Assembly (NCBI GenBank): GCA_018648325.1
Contig: JABGRK010000012.1
Location: forward strand, 132,159 to 196,158
Reading direction: 5' to 3'
DNA length: 64,000 bases
Source of the DNA: Chloroflexota bacterium
GTDB taxonomy: Bacteria > Chloroflexota > Dehalococcoidia > JABGRK01
Below are positions 36,602-45,900 of this stretch, piece by piece. A program made the position numbers and the translations under genes. The notes beneath the pieces were generated by a model. That model was not told the origin of the DNA, made no database searches, and worked only from the letters and a program-made list of their open reading frames with translations. The stretch's first letter is position 1; every line of letters begins with the position of its first letter.

Positions 36602-38983
36602 TTAGGGTGTTAACCATAGATTCTCCTTGTAATGCAGGATGGTGCCATGGCCTCCTACCGCATATACATTTGTGGTAGATGTGCCCCATATGCCCTTGAG
36701 CTCACCTGTGGTGTCGCTGTCCATCTTGGTCCAGTCAGCGCCATTGTAGTGATAAATAGCGCCATCATGACCTGCAGCATAGACGCTTTTTGATGCGCTG
36801 CCCCAGACGTCATCAAAGCTGGCCCTGCTGTTGATTGTCATCGTACTCCAGGCACTGCCGTCGTAGTGATAAATGTCATGGCCTGCAACAAAGACATTGG
36901 TTGAGGAGCTTCCCCAGATTCCGCCTTGCCCGCTAATACTTATGCTAACATTGCCGGTGTCCATTTCGCTCCACGCATTGCCGTCGTAATGCATAATAAC
37001 GCTATCTGATGAGCCGTAGCCGGAGCCATGGAATGAACTAATTATCCTGCCGGAGGCGAAAACATTGGTTGACGAACTGCCCCAGACGGAGCTCAGCACG
37101 TATTGTTTGGCCCCTATATCCACCCTGCTCCATGACGTGCCGTCATAGTGTAGGATGACAGCTTCTATTTTGGTTATATTATGCTCATTTTCACTTACTG
37201 TAACTCGTTCCATGTAATTGCCAACGGCATATACGTCATTAGGGCCGCTGCCCCATATATCATCTATATCTACGCTACTCCACTCATTAGGTCCCTCAAG
37301 CAAATCTCCTGTATCCATTACCTCCCATGTTGTGCCGTCGTAATGGATAATCATTGAAAACATAGGAACATCTTCATTATTGTTGCCCCAACCATAAGCA
37401 AAAACATCGGTTGCCGAACTGCCCCAAATGGAGGTTAGACCACTTGTTGCCGGGCTGTCCATCAGGGTCCAGCCGTTGCCATCATAGTGCATTATGGTTT
37501 CTTTGCTTCCAAGGGTATTGGAGCCGTCTCCCACGGCATATATATCATCCGGAGCGCTGCCCCAGATGTCGCGGAAGTTTTGTGTGCTGCGTCCTGCGCC
37601 GTTTTGCTCCAGCGGGCTCCATGAGTTTCCGTTGTAATGAGCTATAGCGCCTGCGTAACCCACGGCGTAAACATTATCAGAAGCGCTGCCCCACATTCGA
37701 TCAAGCCCGCGTATATCGACCAGTTCTGTTATACTCCATGAATTGCCGTCATAATGCAGGATGGCATCATTGTAACCTACATGACCTTTGGCAAATATAT
37801 TGTTCGGCGCGCTACCCCAGATGCTGCTTATTCCCTGCGATGTGTCGCTGTCCATCGCGGTCCAACTGTTGCCATCATAGTGCAGGATGGTGCCATTTCC
37901 CCCTACGGCAAATACGTCGTCTGATGCGCTGCCCCAAACACCTAAAAGCGTATCTTCGGTGCCGCTATCCATTTCGCTCCACTCTGTACCGTCATAGTGC
38001 AGGATGAAATTCCCGTTAACGGTAGTCCGTTCTATGTTGAAATTTCTCACTCCTACTGCGAATATATCATTTGGACCACTTCCCCATATACCAAGAATTC
38101 CACCTGTGACACCACTGTCCATCTTGGTCCATGCATTTCCATCATAGTGCAAAATGTTGCCCCTGGATCCTACAGCATATACGTTGTCTGATGCACTCCC
38201 CCATATGCCAAAAATTCGGCCTGTAGTTCCACTATCCATTTTGCTCCAAGTGCTGCCGTCGTAATGAAGAATGACAGTATCTACTTCCAGATCACTGCCT
38301 TTATAGCCCCCCCATTGCTCTGCCTGTGCGGCAAATACATCCTGGGGCCCACTGCCCCAGACGGCGCTGAGTTCTTTTTTTGTACCGCTTGTCATTGGAT
38401 TCCATTCGCTACCATCGTAGTGTATGATAGTGCCTCCTACACCTACGGCAAAGATATCGTCAGAAGAAGAGCCCCATATGTCGTTGAGCCCGTCACCCTG
38501 TGGTTTGGGATTCTGCCATCCCCAGCCATCGTCGCTGACAAGAGGATTGCGAATCATTAGCGGTTCAGTTTGTGGTGGTCCTTGTGGAGACAATCCAACG
38601 ACGAGTTGTGTTACCACCAGCGCAGCAATTAGGGCTACTGCCAGCGTACTGGCGATCGCCCTCTGCCATAGTGGGCGCAACCAGAATGCTTGTACCCATC
38701 TGGATACTTTTGCCTTAATCGAATGCAGCATGGGTAGTTTGCTGCTTTTTTCTTGGGTTATACGTCGTTTAATTGCCACTAAGGTATGTGCGGGGACATC
38801 AAGTGTATCAATCGATTCCTGCATAGTTTGGCGGAAGTTGTTTTGCGCGCAAGACAGGGCTTCACGTTCTGCCATGCAATCAGGGCAGTGTGTGATGTGA
38901 GCCTCTATTGACGCTTTTTCTTCTGTATTTGCGCCGCTATCCAAATAAGTTACAAGCATATCTTTAACGTGTTTGCAGTTCAT
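36602..38983 (-). CDS. anti-sigma factor fused to a 14-repeat extracellular propeller-like domain (module 2)
   Basis: A 793-residue membrane protein. Residues 1-40 are a zf-HC2 anti-sigma domain with C3, H29, C33 and C36 (MNCKHVKDM; HITHCPDC). One membrane helix lies at ~109-131. From ~residue 165 to the end there are about 14 repeats of ~45 residues with the pattern IWGSxxxDVFAVGxxGTILH, then HYDGxxWxxMDSGT. Such WGS/HYDG repeats resemble beta-propeller blades. The start overlaps the sigma 2 gene by 20 nt. The protein most likely holds the sigma at the membrane and releases it when the outer repeats bind or bend (inference). Confidence 0.88.
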   Translation of the reverse strand: MNCKHVKDMLVTYLDSGANTEEKASIEAHITHCPDCMAEREALSCAQNNFRQTMQESIDTLDVPAHTLVAIKRRITQEKSSKLPMLHSIKAKVSRWVQAFWLRPLWQRAIASTLAVALIAALVVTQLVVGLSPQGPPQTEPLMIRNPLVSDDGWGWQNPKPQGDGLNDIWGSSSDDIFAVGVGGTIIHYDGSEWNPMTSGTKKELSAVWGSGPQDVFAAQAEQWGGYKGSDLEVDTVILHYDGSTWSKMDSGTTGRIFGIWGSASDNVYAVGSRGNILHYDGNAWTKMDSGVTGGILGIWGSGPNDIFAVGVRNFNIERTTVNGNFILHYDGTEWSEMDSGTEDTLLGVWGSASDDVFAVGGNGTILHYDGNSWTAMDSDTSQGISSIWGSAPNNIFAKGHVGYNDAILHYDGNSWSITELVDIRGLDRMWGSASDNVYAVGYAGAIAHYNGNSWSPLEQNGAGRSTQNFRDIWGSAPDDIYAVGDGSNTLGSKETIMHYDGNGWTLMDSPATSGLTSIWGSSATDVFAYGWGNNNEDVPMFSMIIHYDGTTWEVMDTGDLLEGPNEWSSVDIDDIWGSGPNDVYAVGNYMERVTVSENEHNITKIEAVILHYDGTSWSRVDIGAKQYVLSSVWGSSSTNVFASGRIISSFHGSGYGSSDSVIMHYDGNAWSEMDTGNVSISISGQGGIWGSSSTNVFVAGHDIYHYDGSAWSTMTINSRASFDDVWGSASKSVYAAGHDGAIYHYNGADWTKMDSDTTGELKGIWGTSTTNVYAVGGHGTILHYKENLWLTP
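36620..38520 (-). repeat. DNA encoding 14 tandem WGS/HYDG repeats
   Basis: The coding strand repeats a ~120-150 bp unit with recognisable shared phrases (GGxAGTGTxxTGGGGxAG for the WGS part, CATTAYGAYGGC for HYDG). Copies differ by scattered substitutions, so the array is old or under selection for the protein. It is a protein repeat array, not a CRISPR or a satellite. Confidence 0.75.
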
Positions 38984-39500
38984 TTTGCACCTCCTTTAGT
39001 TGCTTTTTCTTAAGAGAGGTAATGGCTGCGCTGATACGCGATTTGACCGTGCCCAGAGGGATATCGAGCGTTTCGGCTATTTGTTCATAAGACAGATCGT
39101 CAATGTATCTGAGCATAAGTGCTGCCCTGTACCTGCCGCTGAGCGAGCTTAGCATTTGTTCGATGGATTGCTTTGTTGCCAGCTTTTCGTTGAATTCAAC
39201 GATTTCTTCGTCCGGGTGGTGGCCGTTTTGGTGCAATTCATCTAGCGAATAGCTATACTTCCCTGATTTTTGTTGCCTTGTGATACATTCATTTACCGTG
39301 ATACGGCGAAGCCATGTGGCCATGCTTCCTTTTTGCGAATCAAACGACTTGCCCAGCCTGTAAACCTTGATGAAAACGTCCTGCAGAACGTCATCGGCTT
39401 GGCTGCGATCGCTCAGTGTCAGACAGGCGGTTCTGAAAACCATGTTTTTGTATTGCTCGAAGATATTCTCGAAATCCGCCATATCAAGGTGCTTAGCCAA
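38964..39500 (-). CDS. ECF RNA polymerase sigma factor (module 2)
   Basis: A 178-residue group 4 sigma factor. Region 2 contains YKNMVFRTACLTLSDRSQADD and VLQDVFIKVYRLGKSF, then MATWLRRITVN. Region 4 is YRAALMLRYIDDLSYEQIAETLDIPLGTVKSRI. The start is TTG 39500 behind AGGAGACC, matching the TTG starts of the other two sigma genes. Its stop overlaps the start of anti-sigma 2. It has an ECF-like promoter upstream on the minus strand. Confidence 0.92.
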   Translation of the reverse strand: MAKHLDMADFENIFEQYKNMVFRTACLTLSDRSQADDVLQDVFIKVYRLGKSFDSQKGSMATWLRRITVNECITRQQKSGKYSYSLDELHQNGHHPDEEIVEFNEKLATKQSIEQMLSSLSGRYRAALMLRYIDDLSYEQIAETLDIPLGTVKSRISAAITSLKKKQLKEVQNELQTR

Positions 39501-39530
39501 AATCCGGTCTCCTTTTTGCCTCTCTGTAAA

Positions 39531-39560
39531 TATATACCAAGGTGCACCTTAAAAAAGTTC
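39531..39560 (-). promoter_or_regulatory. ECF-type promoter of sigma module 2
   Basis: On the minus strand CCGAACTTTTTT has GAACTT at 39560..39555 and GGTATATA at 39538..39531, with a 16-bp gap. This is one base longer than the two best sites at 22625 and 28661. The motif supports self-activation by the module's own sigma or a sister sigma. Confidence 0.55.
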
Positions 39561-39645
39561 GGTCGTCTTTTATATTGCGTGAACAATTATACATCTGGAT
39601 GTGTGAGTATGGGTAGCTGCTGTGAAGTGATTGATGGCGGCGTGT

Positions 39646-40140
39646 TTATTTTGCGTTACGTTCGGTATCCAGAAGGGTTTGTTTCATATCAATGCCACTG
39701 CTAAATCCACCCAACTTGCCGCTGCTCGTAATCACGCGGTGGCAGGGGATTAGTATAGGTGTTGGGTTTCTTCCCAGCGCCTGACCTACGGCTCTGGCTG
39801 CTTTTGGTTTGCCTATTTGTGCTGCTACCCAGCCATAGCTTCTGGTCTGACCGTACGGGATGGTGGATGTCGCTTGCCAGACAGCTACATCAAAAGCAGA
39901 GACTTGTGTCCAATCGATGATGGACTCAAACTCAACTTTCCTGTCATCAAAGTATTGCATCAGCCGCTGGGGCAGGTCGCCGAAAGCGTTTTCATCAAGT
40001 TGTGCGTTTGTTGTATGCAGAAGGGCTAATACTTGATCGGGCGATGTTTGGGGCAGGACAACGTGACTGATGCTTGCGTTTGACCGTGTCAGCCCCACCC
40101 AGCCTGCTCTGGTTTCAAATATAGCGTAGTAAATGGGCAT
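39646..40140 (-). CDS. ogt: methylated-DNA-[protein]-cysteine S-methyltransferase
   Basis: A 164-residue suicide repair enzyme that removes alkyl groups from O6-alkylguanine. The active-site Cys lies in LIPCHRVITSSGKLGGFSSG. The DNA-binding helix region is STIPYGQTRSYGWVAAQIG followed by KAARAVGQALGRNP. The length and the short N-terminal domain fit Ogt rather than the Ada fusion. It begins at ATG 40140, which is divergent from dnaN. Confidence 0.9.
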   Translation of the reverse strand: MPIYYAIFETRAGWVGLTRSNASISHVVLPQTSPDQVLALLHTTNAQLDENAFGDLPQRLMQYFDDRKVEFESIIDWTQVSAFDVAVWQATSTIPYGQTRSYGWVAAQIGKPKAARAVGQALGRNPTPILIPCHRVITSSGKLGGFSSGIDMKQTLLDTERNAK

Positions 40141-40190
40141 TTGATGCAGTGTACCAGTAAATCGTTATCAGTGCCATATCCATGGGGACA

Positions 40191-40220
40191 TTGACTTAAA
40201 AAGTGTTGATGCATTATACT
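40191..40220 (+). promoter_or_regulatory. promoter of dnaN
   Basis: TTGACT (40191-40196) and TATACT (40215-40220) with an 18-bp spacer, about 32 bp before the ATG. Confidence 0.65.
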
Positions 40221-40251
40221 ATCGGCACACTAAATCTAAGGGATGTGATTA

Positions 40252-41388
40252 ATGAAGGTATCATGTATTAAAGATAATCTGAGCAAAGGACTTGCAATTG
40301 TTGGGCGTGCGGTGGCAACCAGAAGCACCATGCCTATTACTCAAAATATTCTTATTACCGCCAAGAAATCGTCCGGATTGAAACTGGCGGCGACCAATTT
40401 AGAGATAACCATGACCTGCGACGTAGGTGCCGAAGTCGAAGAAGAAGGATCGATAACCGTACCTGCCAGGCTGCTTACGGAGTTTGTCAATTCGTTACCC
40501 AGCGATACTATTACCATCAATCTTCCTGCTGATAGCCGCACTGTGGAGCTCAAGTGCGCCCGCTATAAGGCACGTATAAACGGGATGGATGCCAAGGATT
40601 TCCCCAAGATACCTACAGTAAGCGACGGCCTTAATATCAAGATTGCCCCGGATGCACTGCGTGAGGCCATTGGCAAGGTGGTTTTTGCGGCGGCTACCGA
40701 GGATTCGCGGCCGGTACTTACCGGCGTTCAGGCTGAGTTCGCAAACGGTGGCCTGACATTGGCAGCGGCCGATGGTTTCAGACTTGCAGTGTACAAGATG
40801 GCACTGTCAGAACCATTGAGTGAGGATATGTCGCTGATAATCCCCTCCAAATCATTAGGAGAGATTAATCGCTTGCTTACCGATCAAGAAGAAGCTGTTG
40901 ATATTACTGTTAACGCAAATCGCAGCCAGGTATTGTTTAACCTCAAGGGTGTGCAGATGGTGTCCCAACTTATTCAGGGTGCATTTCCTAACTATAATCA
41001 GTTAATACCACAGAGCAGCAATACCAAGGCTGTTATCGGGCTTGGCGAATTCCTGAGAGCCACCAAAAGCGCATCGATTTTTGCTCGTGACGGCAGTGGC
41101 ATTGTAAGATTGCAGATAGTTCCTGCTGCGGAAGGTGAAGCCGCCAAGATAATGATTTCGGCACAGGCAGAGGAGCTTGGAGACAACGTTAGTGAGCTCG
41201 ATGCCGAAGTTGATGGTGAAGAGGCCAAGATCGCCTTTAACAGCAAGTATCTGGGTGAGGTTTTGGGTGTAATTACTCAGGATAAGGTTACCCTTGAGAC
41301 TACAGGGTCATCAAGCCCCGGTGTGCTAAAGCCGATAGGTGATGATAACTACATCCATATAGTTATGCCGATGTTTGTTCAATGGTAG
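40252..41388 (+). CDS. dnaN: DNA polymerase III beta sliding clamp
   Basis: A 378-residue clamp of three repeated domains. The N-terminus MKVSCIKDNLSKGLAIVGRA is typical. Other markers are VPARLLTEFVNSLP, EDSRPVLTGVQAEF, FPNYNQLIPQSS and the C-terminal HIVMPMFVQW. GGGATGTG lies before the ATG. It is about 4 kb from dnaE, but no dnaA, recF or DnaA-box cluster is nearby, so this is not evidence of an origin here. Confidence 0.96.
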   Translation: MKVSCIKDNLSKGLAIVGRAVATRSTMPITQNILITAKKSSGLKLAATNLEITMTCDVGAEVEEEGSITVPARLLTEFVNSLPSDTITINLPADSRTVELKCARYKARINGMDAKDFPKIPTVSDGLNIKIAPDALREAIGKVVFAAATEDSRPVLTGVQAEFANGGLTLAAADGFRLAVYKMALSEPLSEDMSLIIPSKSLGEINRLLTDQEEAVDITVNANRSQVLFNLKGVQMVSQLIQGAFPNYNQLIPQSSNTKAVIGLGEFLRATKSASIFARDGSGIVRLQIVPAAEGEAAKIMISAQAEELGDNVSELDAEVDGEEAKIAFNSKYLGEVLGVITQDKVTLETTGSSSPGVLKPIGDDNYIHIVMPMFVQW

Positions 41389-41524
41389 GTGGAGCATGGT
41401 CTATAGGCTGAAATGTGAAATCAGTTGAGAATAGACTATGAAAGCTAAATACAAGATTGTAATCATCTTTTAGGAAGTTAAAAGCTTCTTGGATGCATTG
41501 TTTGTAAATGTTGATTTTTCGCAT
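41363..41524 (-). CDS. possible remnant of a small gene (53 codons), overlapping the dnaN 3' end
   Basis: From an ATG at 41524 the minus strand encodes 53 residues beginning MRKINIYKQCIQEAFNFLKD and continuing DYNLVFSFHS. The first half has the amphipathic look of a real small-protein N-terminus, but the second half is unconvincing and runs into the dnaN gene. I see no good ribosome binding site. It may be a decayed gene fragment or chance. Confidence 0.25.
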   Translation of the reverse strand: MRKINIYKQCIQEAFNFLKDDYNLVFSFHSLFSTDFTFQPIDHAPPTIEQTSA

Positions 41525-41654
41525 CACGACTACCTCAAATGGCTAACCTAGTATTGCCTGCGTTATATCACAACAGGTTTATTGGGATGTTCCGCAACTC
41601 ATGTGTACGGTTGGGCGATACCTTTTCGAACGTATGTTAAGGTGTAAAAATGTA

Positions 41655-41677
41655 CTTAAGCGATCAAAGCGCTTAAG
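41655..41677 (-). terminator. hairpin at the truncated end of the alpha/beta hydrolase
   Basis: CTTAAGCG and CGCTTAAG form an 8-bp stem with a 7-nt loop. On the minus strand it is followed by TACATTTTT. The hydrolase stop codon lies inside the stem. Confidence 0.45.
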
Positions 41678-42179
41678 ATATCCCCAATATTGTTATAGGG
41701 CAGGGAAATATGAGCCATCGTATAAACTGAGGTTTACCGGGCCAGGTCCAGCTGAGTCCATCCTTAGCTCCCGGTGCATCCGCCGGCCCCATTCCGGATA
41801 CTATCCCTGTTGCAGTCAAGCGCTCAGGTATCTTGTAGGCACAGGCGGCAGCATAAGGCCCGCCCCCAGACATCCCCAATACCGCAAAACGATTTATTTT
41901 AAACGCATCGGCCAGTTCAGCCACATCATCAGGCCAATCCAGCATTTCCCGATCAGGCTTGGGGTCAGACAGACCCATACCAGGACGATCAACAGCAATA
42001 ATGCGCGTATTGAGTTCAGCGGCAACGTTATTGGAATCACTGAGCAGCCAGTCTAGCCGTGAACTGGGAAACCCATGGAAATAGAAGACAGGCTTACCCT
42101 GCGGATCGCCATATTCAGCATATCCCAGCGCTCTTCCGTCACTCAGCGTTATTTGTAGTTCTGTTCTATCTATTGCCAT
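41673..42179 (-). pseudogene. alpha/beta hydrolase, truncated after the nucleophile
   Basis: The 168 residues start MAIDRTELQITLSDGRALGY and contain the oxyanion motif FYFHGFPSSRLDW and the nucleophile Ser in LGMSGGGPYAAACAYKIPE. The protein stops where the cap would begin, and the second half with the catalytic Asp and His is missing. Intact relatives are about 270-300 residues, and I see no continuation in any frame in the ~280 bp before dnaN. It is probably a pseudogene left by deletion; a stable short protein is less likely. Confidence 0.65.
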
Positions 42180-42383
42180 ATTTGGGCCTCCAGTTTGAAT
42201 AGATTTGAAGCATTATACCACGATGAACATCTGGGTAACTATATAGATGTGCCTATACTGTTCTGGTATGAGATTAGCCCGAGGCATTCTTTTCATTTTT
42301 ACTGCAACTTCCTTTAGCTTGCACTTTGTATTGCGGCTGGATATATTAAACATGATCATTCTGTTCTTTTTGAATGATAGACC

Positions 42384-42412
42384 GAACTTTTTTCCGTAAT
42401 TTTAGCTATTAG
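42384..42412 (+). promoter_or_regulatory. candidate ECF-type promoter of sigma module 3
   Basis: CCGAACTTTTTT with GAACTT at 42384-42389 is identical to the -35 region before sigma 2. The expected -10, 15 bp later, is a weaker GCTATTAG. The -10 element is therefore uncertain. Confidence 0.4.
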
Positions 42413-42439
42413 TTTATAACGAAGACAGGTGAATTGGGC

Positions 42440-42970
42440 TTGGTGAATCAGGGCATGATGGATGATTTTGAAACAATTTTCCATCAATACAAAAACTGGG
42501 TGTATAAAACCGCCTATTTGATTGTGAGAGATCCTCACAGGGCAGAGGATATCATGCAGGAAGTATTCATCAACGCATATAAATCCGGTCATACGTTTGA
42601 CCCTCAAAAAGGTAGCTACAGAAACTGGCTGCGTGCAATTACCGTCAAGCAGTGCTTTGCCAGGAAAAGTAAAAAGCACCAGGGCTCTTTTTCTCTGGAT
42701 GAACTTGAGGAAAAAGGCCTAAGCGTAGCTGATAAAAGCCCGTCGATTCCCGATCAAGTATCACTAAAAGATGATATGAAAAGGTTAATCGATTCTCTCA
42801 GCCCCAAATACCGCGCAACGCTTTTGCTTAGATATTACGAGGGGCTTTCCTATGACGAGATTGCACAGGTATTGGATATTCCGCTGGGAACGGTTAAATC
42901 CCGAATAAATGCTGCGGTTTTGAGATTACGTAAGACGCAGAAGGAAACAGCTCGGAAAAACAAATTATGA
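42440..42970 (+). CDS. ECF RNA polymerase sigma factor (module 3)
   Basis: A 176-residue group 4 sigma factor. Region 2 has YKNWVYKTAYLIVRDPHRAED and IMQEVFINAYKSG, then NWLRAITVKQCF. Region 4 has YRATLLLRYYEGLSYDEIAQ and LDIPLGTVKSRINAAVLRLR. I chose TTG at 42440 because AGGTGA lies 8 bases upstream and this gives the same TTGG start as in the other two sigma genes; TTG 42434 is an alternative. The stop overlaps the start of anti-sigma 3 by 4 nt. Confidence 0.9.
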   Translation: MVNQGMMDDFETIFHQYKNWVYKTAYLIVRDPHRAEDIMQEVFINAYKSGHTFDPQKGSYRNWLRAITVKQCFARKSKKHQGSFSLDELEEKGLSVADKSPSIPDQVSLKDDMKRLIDSLSPKYRATLLLRYYEGLSYDEIAQVLDIPLGTVKSRINAAVLRLRKTQKETARKNKL

Positions 42971-45900
42971 ACTGCAATGAAATACAACTTAAACTGGTCA
43001 GTTACCTGGATAATGCTTTGCCTGACTGGGAGCGCGAGGATATTGAGTATCATCTGTCTGTGTGCCCGGGATGCAGAGAGGAGCTAGGGGCTCTCGCAAA
43101 TATTCAGGCAGTATTTCACCAAGCCTTTGAAGAAACTGCTGCGAGAGCCTATCCCTCAACTGGCGCTTGGACAGAGTTTGAGCGCCGTATGGCAAAACCA
43201 AAACGCCGCTCGGTTCCAACGTTTGGCTGGGCCAAAACCATATTTGCCGGTTTGAGTCGAACGTTTGGGAAGCGTCGTTTGTGGCAAAAAGCGTTCGCCA
43301 TCGTGCTGGTTGCTGCAATTACAGCAACGCTGTTGGTAACAGACCCGTTTGCCCGAATGTCACCATCCGGTATGCTTGCCAGTGCCGCCGAGACAACCGG
43401 TAGTGTGCAGACACTGCATGCTTCTGTAGAAACAACTGGAGATTACTACGCAAGTTATGAAATAGATTACAATTCCTCGGGTCAGTGGGACTTAATCGAT
43501 AACTCGCCGCAAAGCGATTCGATTCAGTATCGCAATGTTGATTCCATGCTTTACTATCGAAGCTCTAATGATAGCGGCTGGTTGCAAGATGATAATCCGC
43601 ATATACATCAGATAGACGAAACTATTGCCCAAATAAGCCCGACCGCTAATGCTGTAAAGCTGACGTGGCTATCTGAAGCTGATAACGCTGCCGAAATCGT
43701 AGTTCTTCCCGATGAAGTTATCAGTGGCATTAATTGTGTACGTTATAGGGCTACGTATGGTGCTGATGAAAACCAGCCGATTATTATAGATTACTGGATT
43801 GGCAAGAGTGACCACCTGGTATACAAACAGAGCTATAGCGATGCCTGGACCACTACTTCAGATATTAACCTGTATGGCAATTTCTTTGCCCAAGGGACGG
43901 TAATAAGCATTACTTCAACCACAACGTTTACTGCTATAGATCGACCCGTTACTATTGTGGTGCCGTCCAGCAGTGCCATTCAGCCGTTGATTTCTAATAT
44001 CAGCGCATTTGACATTACAGTTATCCACGCCACTATAGGCTGGACCACGAATGTACCGGCTACCAGCCAGGTGGAATACGGCGAAACAAATCTTTATGGC
44101 GCAACTACCACGCTTGATAATACACTGAAAACCAGCCATAGCGTCACTCTAGCCGGGCTTGAAGCTGGCACACTTTATCACTTCAGGGTTAAATCAGAAA
44201 ATGGATCGGGGAATGAAGCTATTTCTGGTGATAATACGTTTACTCCCACGGCAGCGATAGATATTACAGAGCCGATTATATCAAACGTATCCAGCGCAGA
44301 CATCACGCATAACAGCGTTGTGATTAGCTGGTCCACTGACGAAACAGCTACTAGTCTGATTGAGTATGGACTGAGTGACACCTATGGTTCAACTACTGCT
44401 TTAAATACTGCGCTGACAACTACTCATGGTATTGCGCTTACAGGACTTGAGTCGGATACTATCTATCACTATAGGGTCAAATCGATGGATGGCTCTGATA
44501 ACGAGGCTGTATCAGGCGATAATAGCTTCACTACTGATGTTGGTGGTGATAGTGGCGGAGAGCAGCAGCCTGGCTGGAATACTCAGACTGTTGATTTCCC
44601 GGGTGGACAACCGTCGCTTGCATTGGACAATAATGGAAACCCAGCTATGAGCTATTTCTATCACAATGGTAATAATCTAAGATATGCGCATTGGAATGGC
44701 ACTAGTTGGGATATTGAAACAGTTGACTCGGCGGATGGAGCGGTTGGCGTCAATAGCTCGCTATCGTTTGACAGCAATAATAACCCTGCTATAAGCTACG
44801 CGGATGCTGATAATCATCTCAAGATTGCCCGGTGGAATGGCTTAAGTTGGGAAATGGAACTGGTGGATTCCGATGGTTTGGTCAGTGACCATTCTTCGCT
44901 TGTCTTTGATAGCAATGGTGATCCTGGTATCAGTTACTATTATATATCATCCAATGATTTGAAATATGCTTATTGGGATGGTTCAAACTGGGATGTTCAT
45001 GTGATAGATTCTGGGGTAAATACAAGCTCCTCGCTAGCCTTTGACAGCAATAGTAACCCAGTTATTTGTTATACAAACCAAGATGTGCATCTAAAGTTTG
45101 CCCAATGGAATGGTTTAAACTGGGATATTCAAGTGGTCGATACAGAGGGAGAGGGGTATCCCTCACTGGCCTTTGATAGCAATGGCAACCCTGTTATCAG
45201 CTACCAGGATAAAGATCGCTATCATCTTAAACTTGCTCGGTGGGATGGCTCAAGCTGGAATATTGAGACAGTTGATTCAAGTAATCCTGTTTGGGCTAAG
45301 GGGCTTGGTTCTATTAGTTCACTGGCGTTTGATATTAACGGCAATCCAGCTATTAGTTACAGCGATATTACCAATAACAATGATAGGATTAAATTTGCCT
45401 GGTTTAATGGTTCAAGCTGGGATATTGATGTGTTAGGCCCATCCTTGGATACAATTTGTCAAAGTTCATTGGCTTTTGATAGTCAAGGTAGGCCGCATGT
45501 AGTTTATCACGGCCAGGACAATGCTATGAAGTACGCTTATTATAATGATAGCAATGGTAGTGGTGATAAAATTGCCTTTGCTTCAATCCGTGATGGTAAT
45601 TGGGAAATATATACAATGGATGCAGATGGCACAGGTCAGACTAATAACACCAATAATCCGGAAGACGATAGCAGGCCCGCATGGTCTCCTGATGGCTCAA
45701 GTATTGCTTTTACTTCGTACCGTGACGGCAATTGGGAAATATATACAATGGATGCAGATGGGGGTAACCCAACCAGAATCACATATAACACTGCTATAGA
45801 TTTTACTCCCTCATGGTCGCCTGACGGCACAAAAATAGCTTTTTATTCTACCCGTGATGGCAACAGGGAAATATATGTAATGAATGCCGATGGTACAAAT

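Noticed and set aside
36620..38520. Tandem repeats that could suggest a CRISPR array
   Set aside because: Units are ~120-150 bp, divergent and in frame within one long gene; there are no short identical repeats with unique spacers.
40191..41388. Replication origin near dnaN
   Set aside because: No dnaA, recF or gyrB neighbour and no cluster of DnaA boxes was seen.
41601..42056. 151-codon plus-strand frame
   Set aside because: It is antisense to the alpha/beta hydrolase fragment; composition and lack of a ribosome binding site point to chance.
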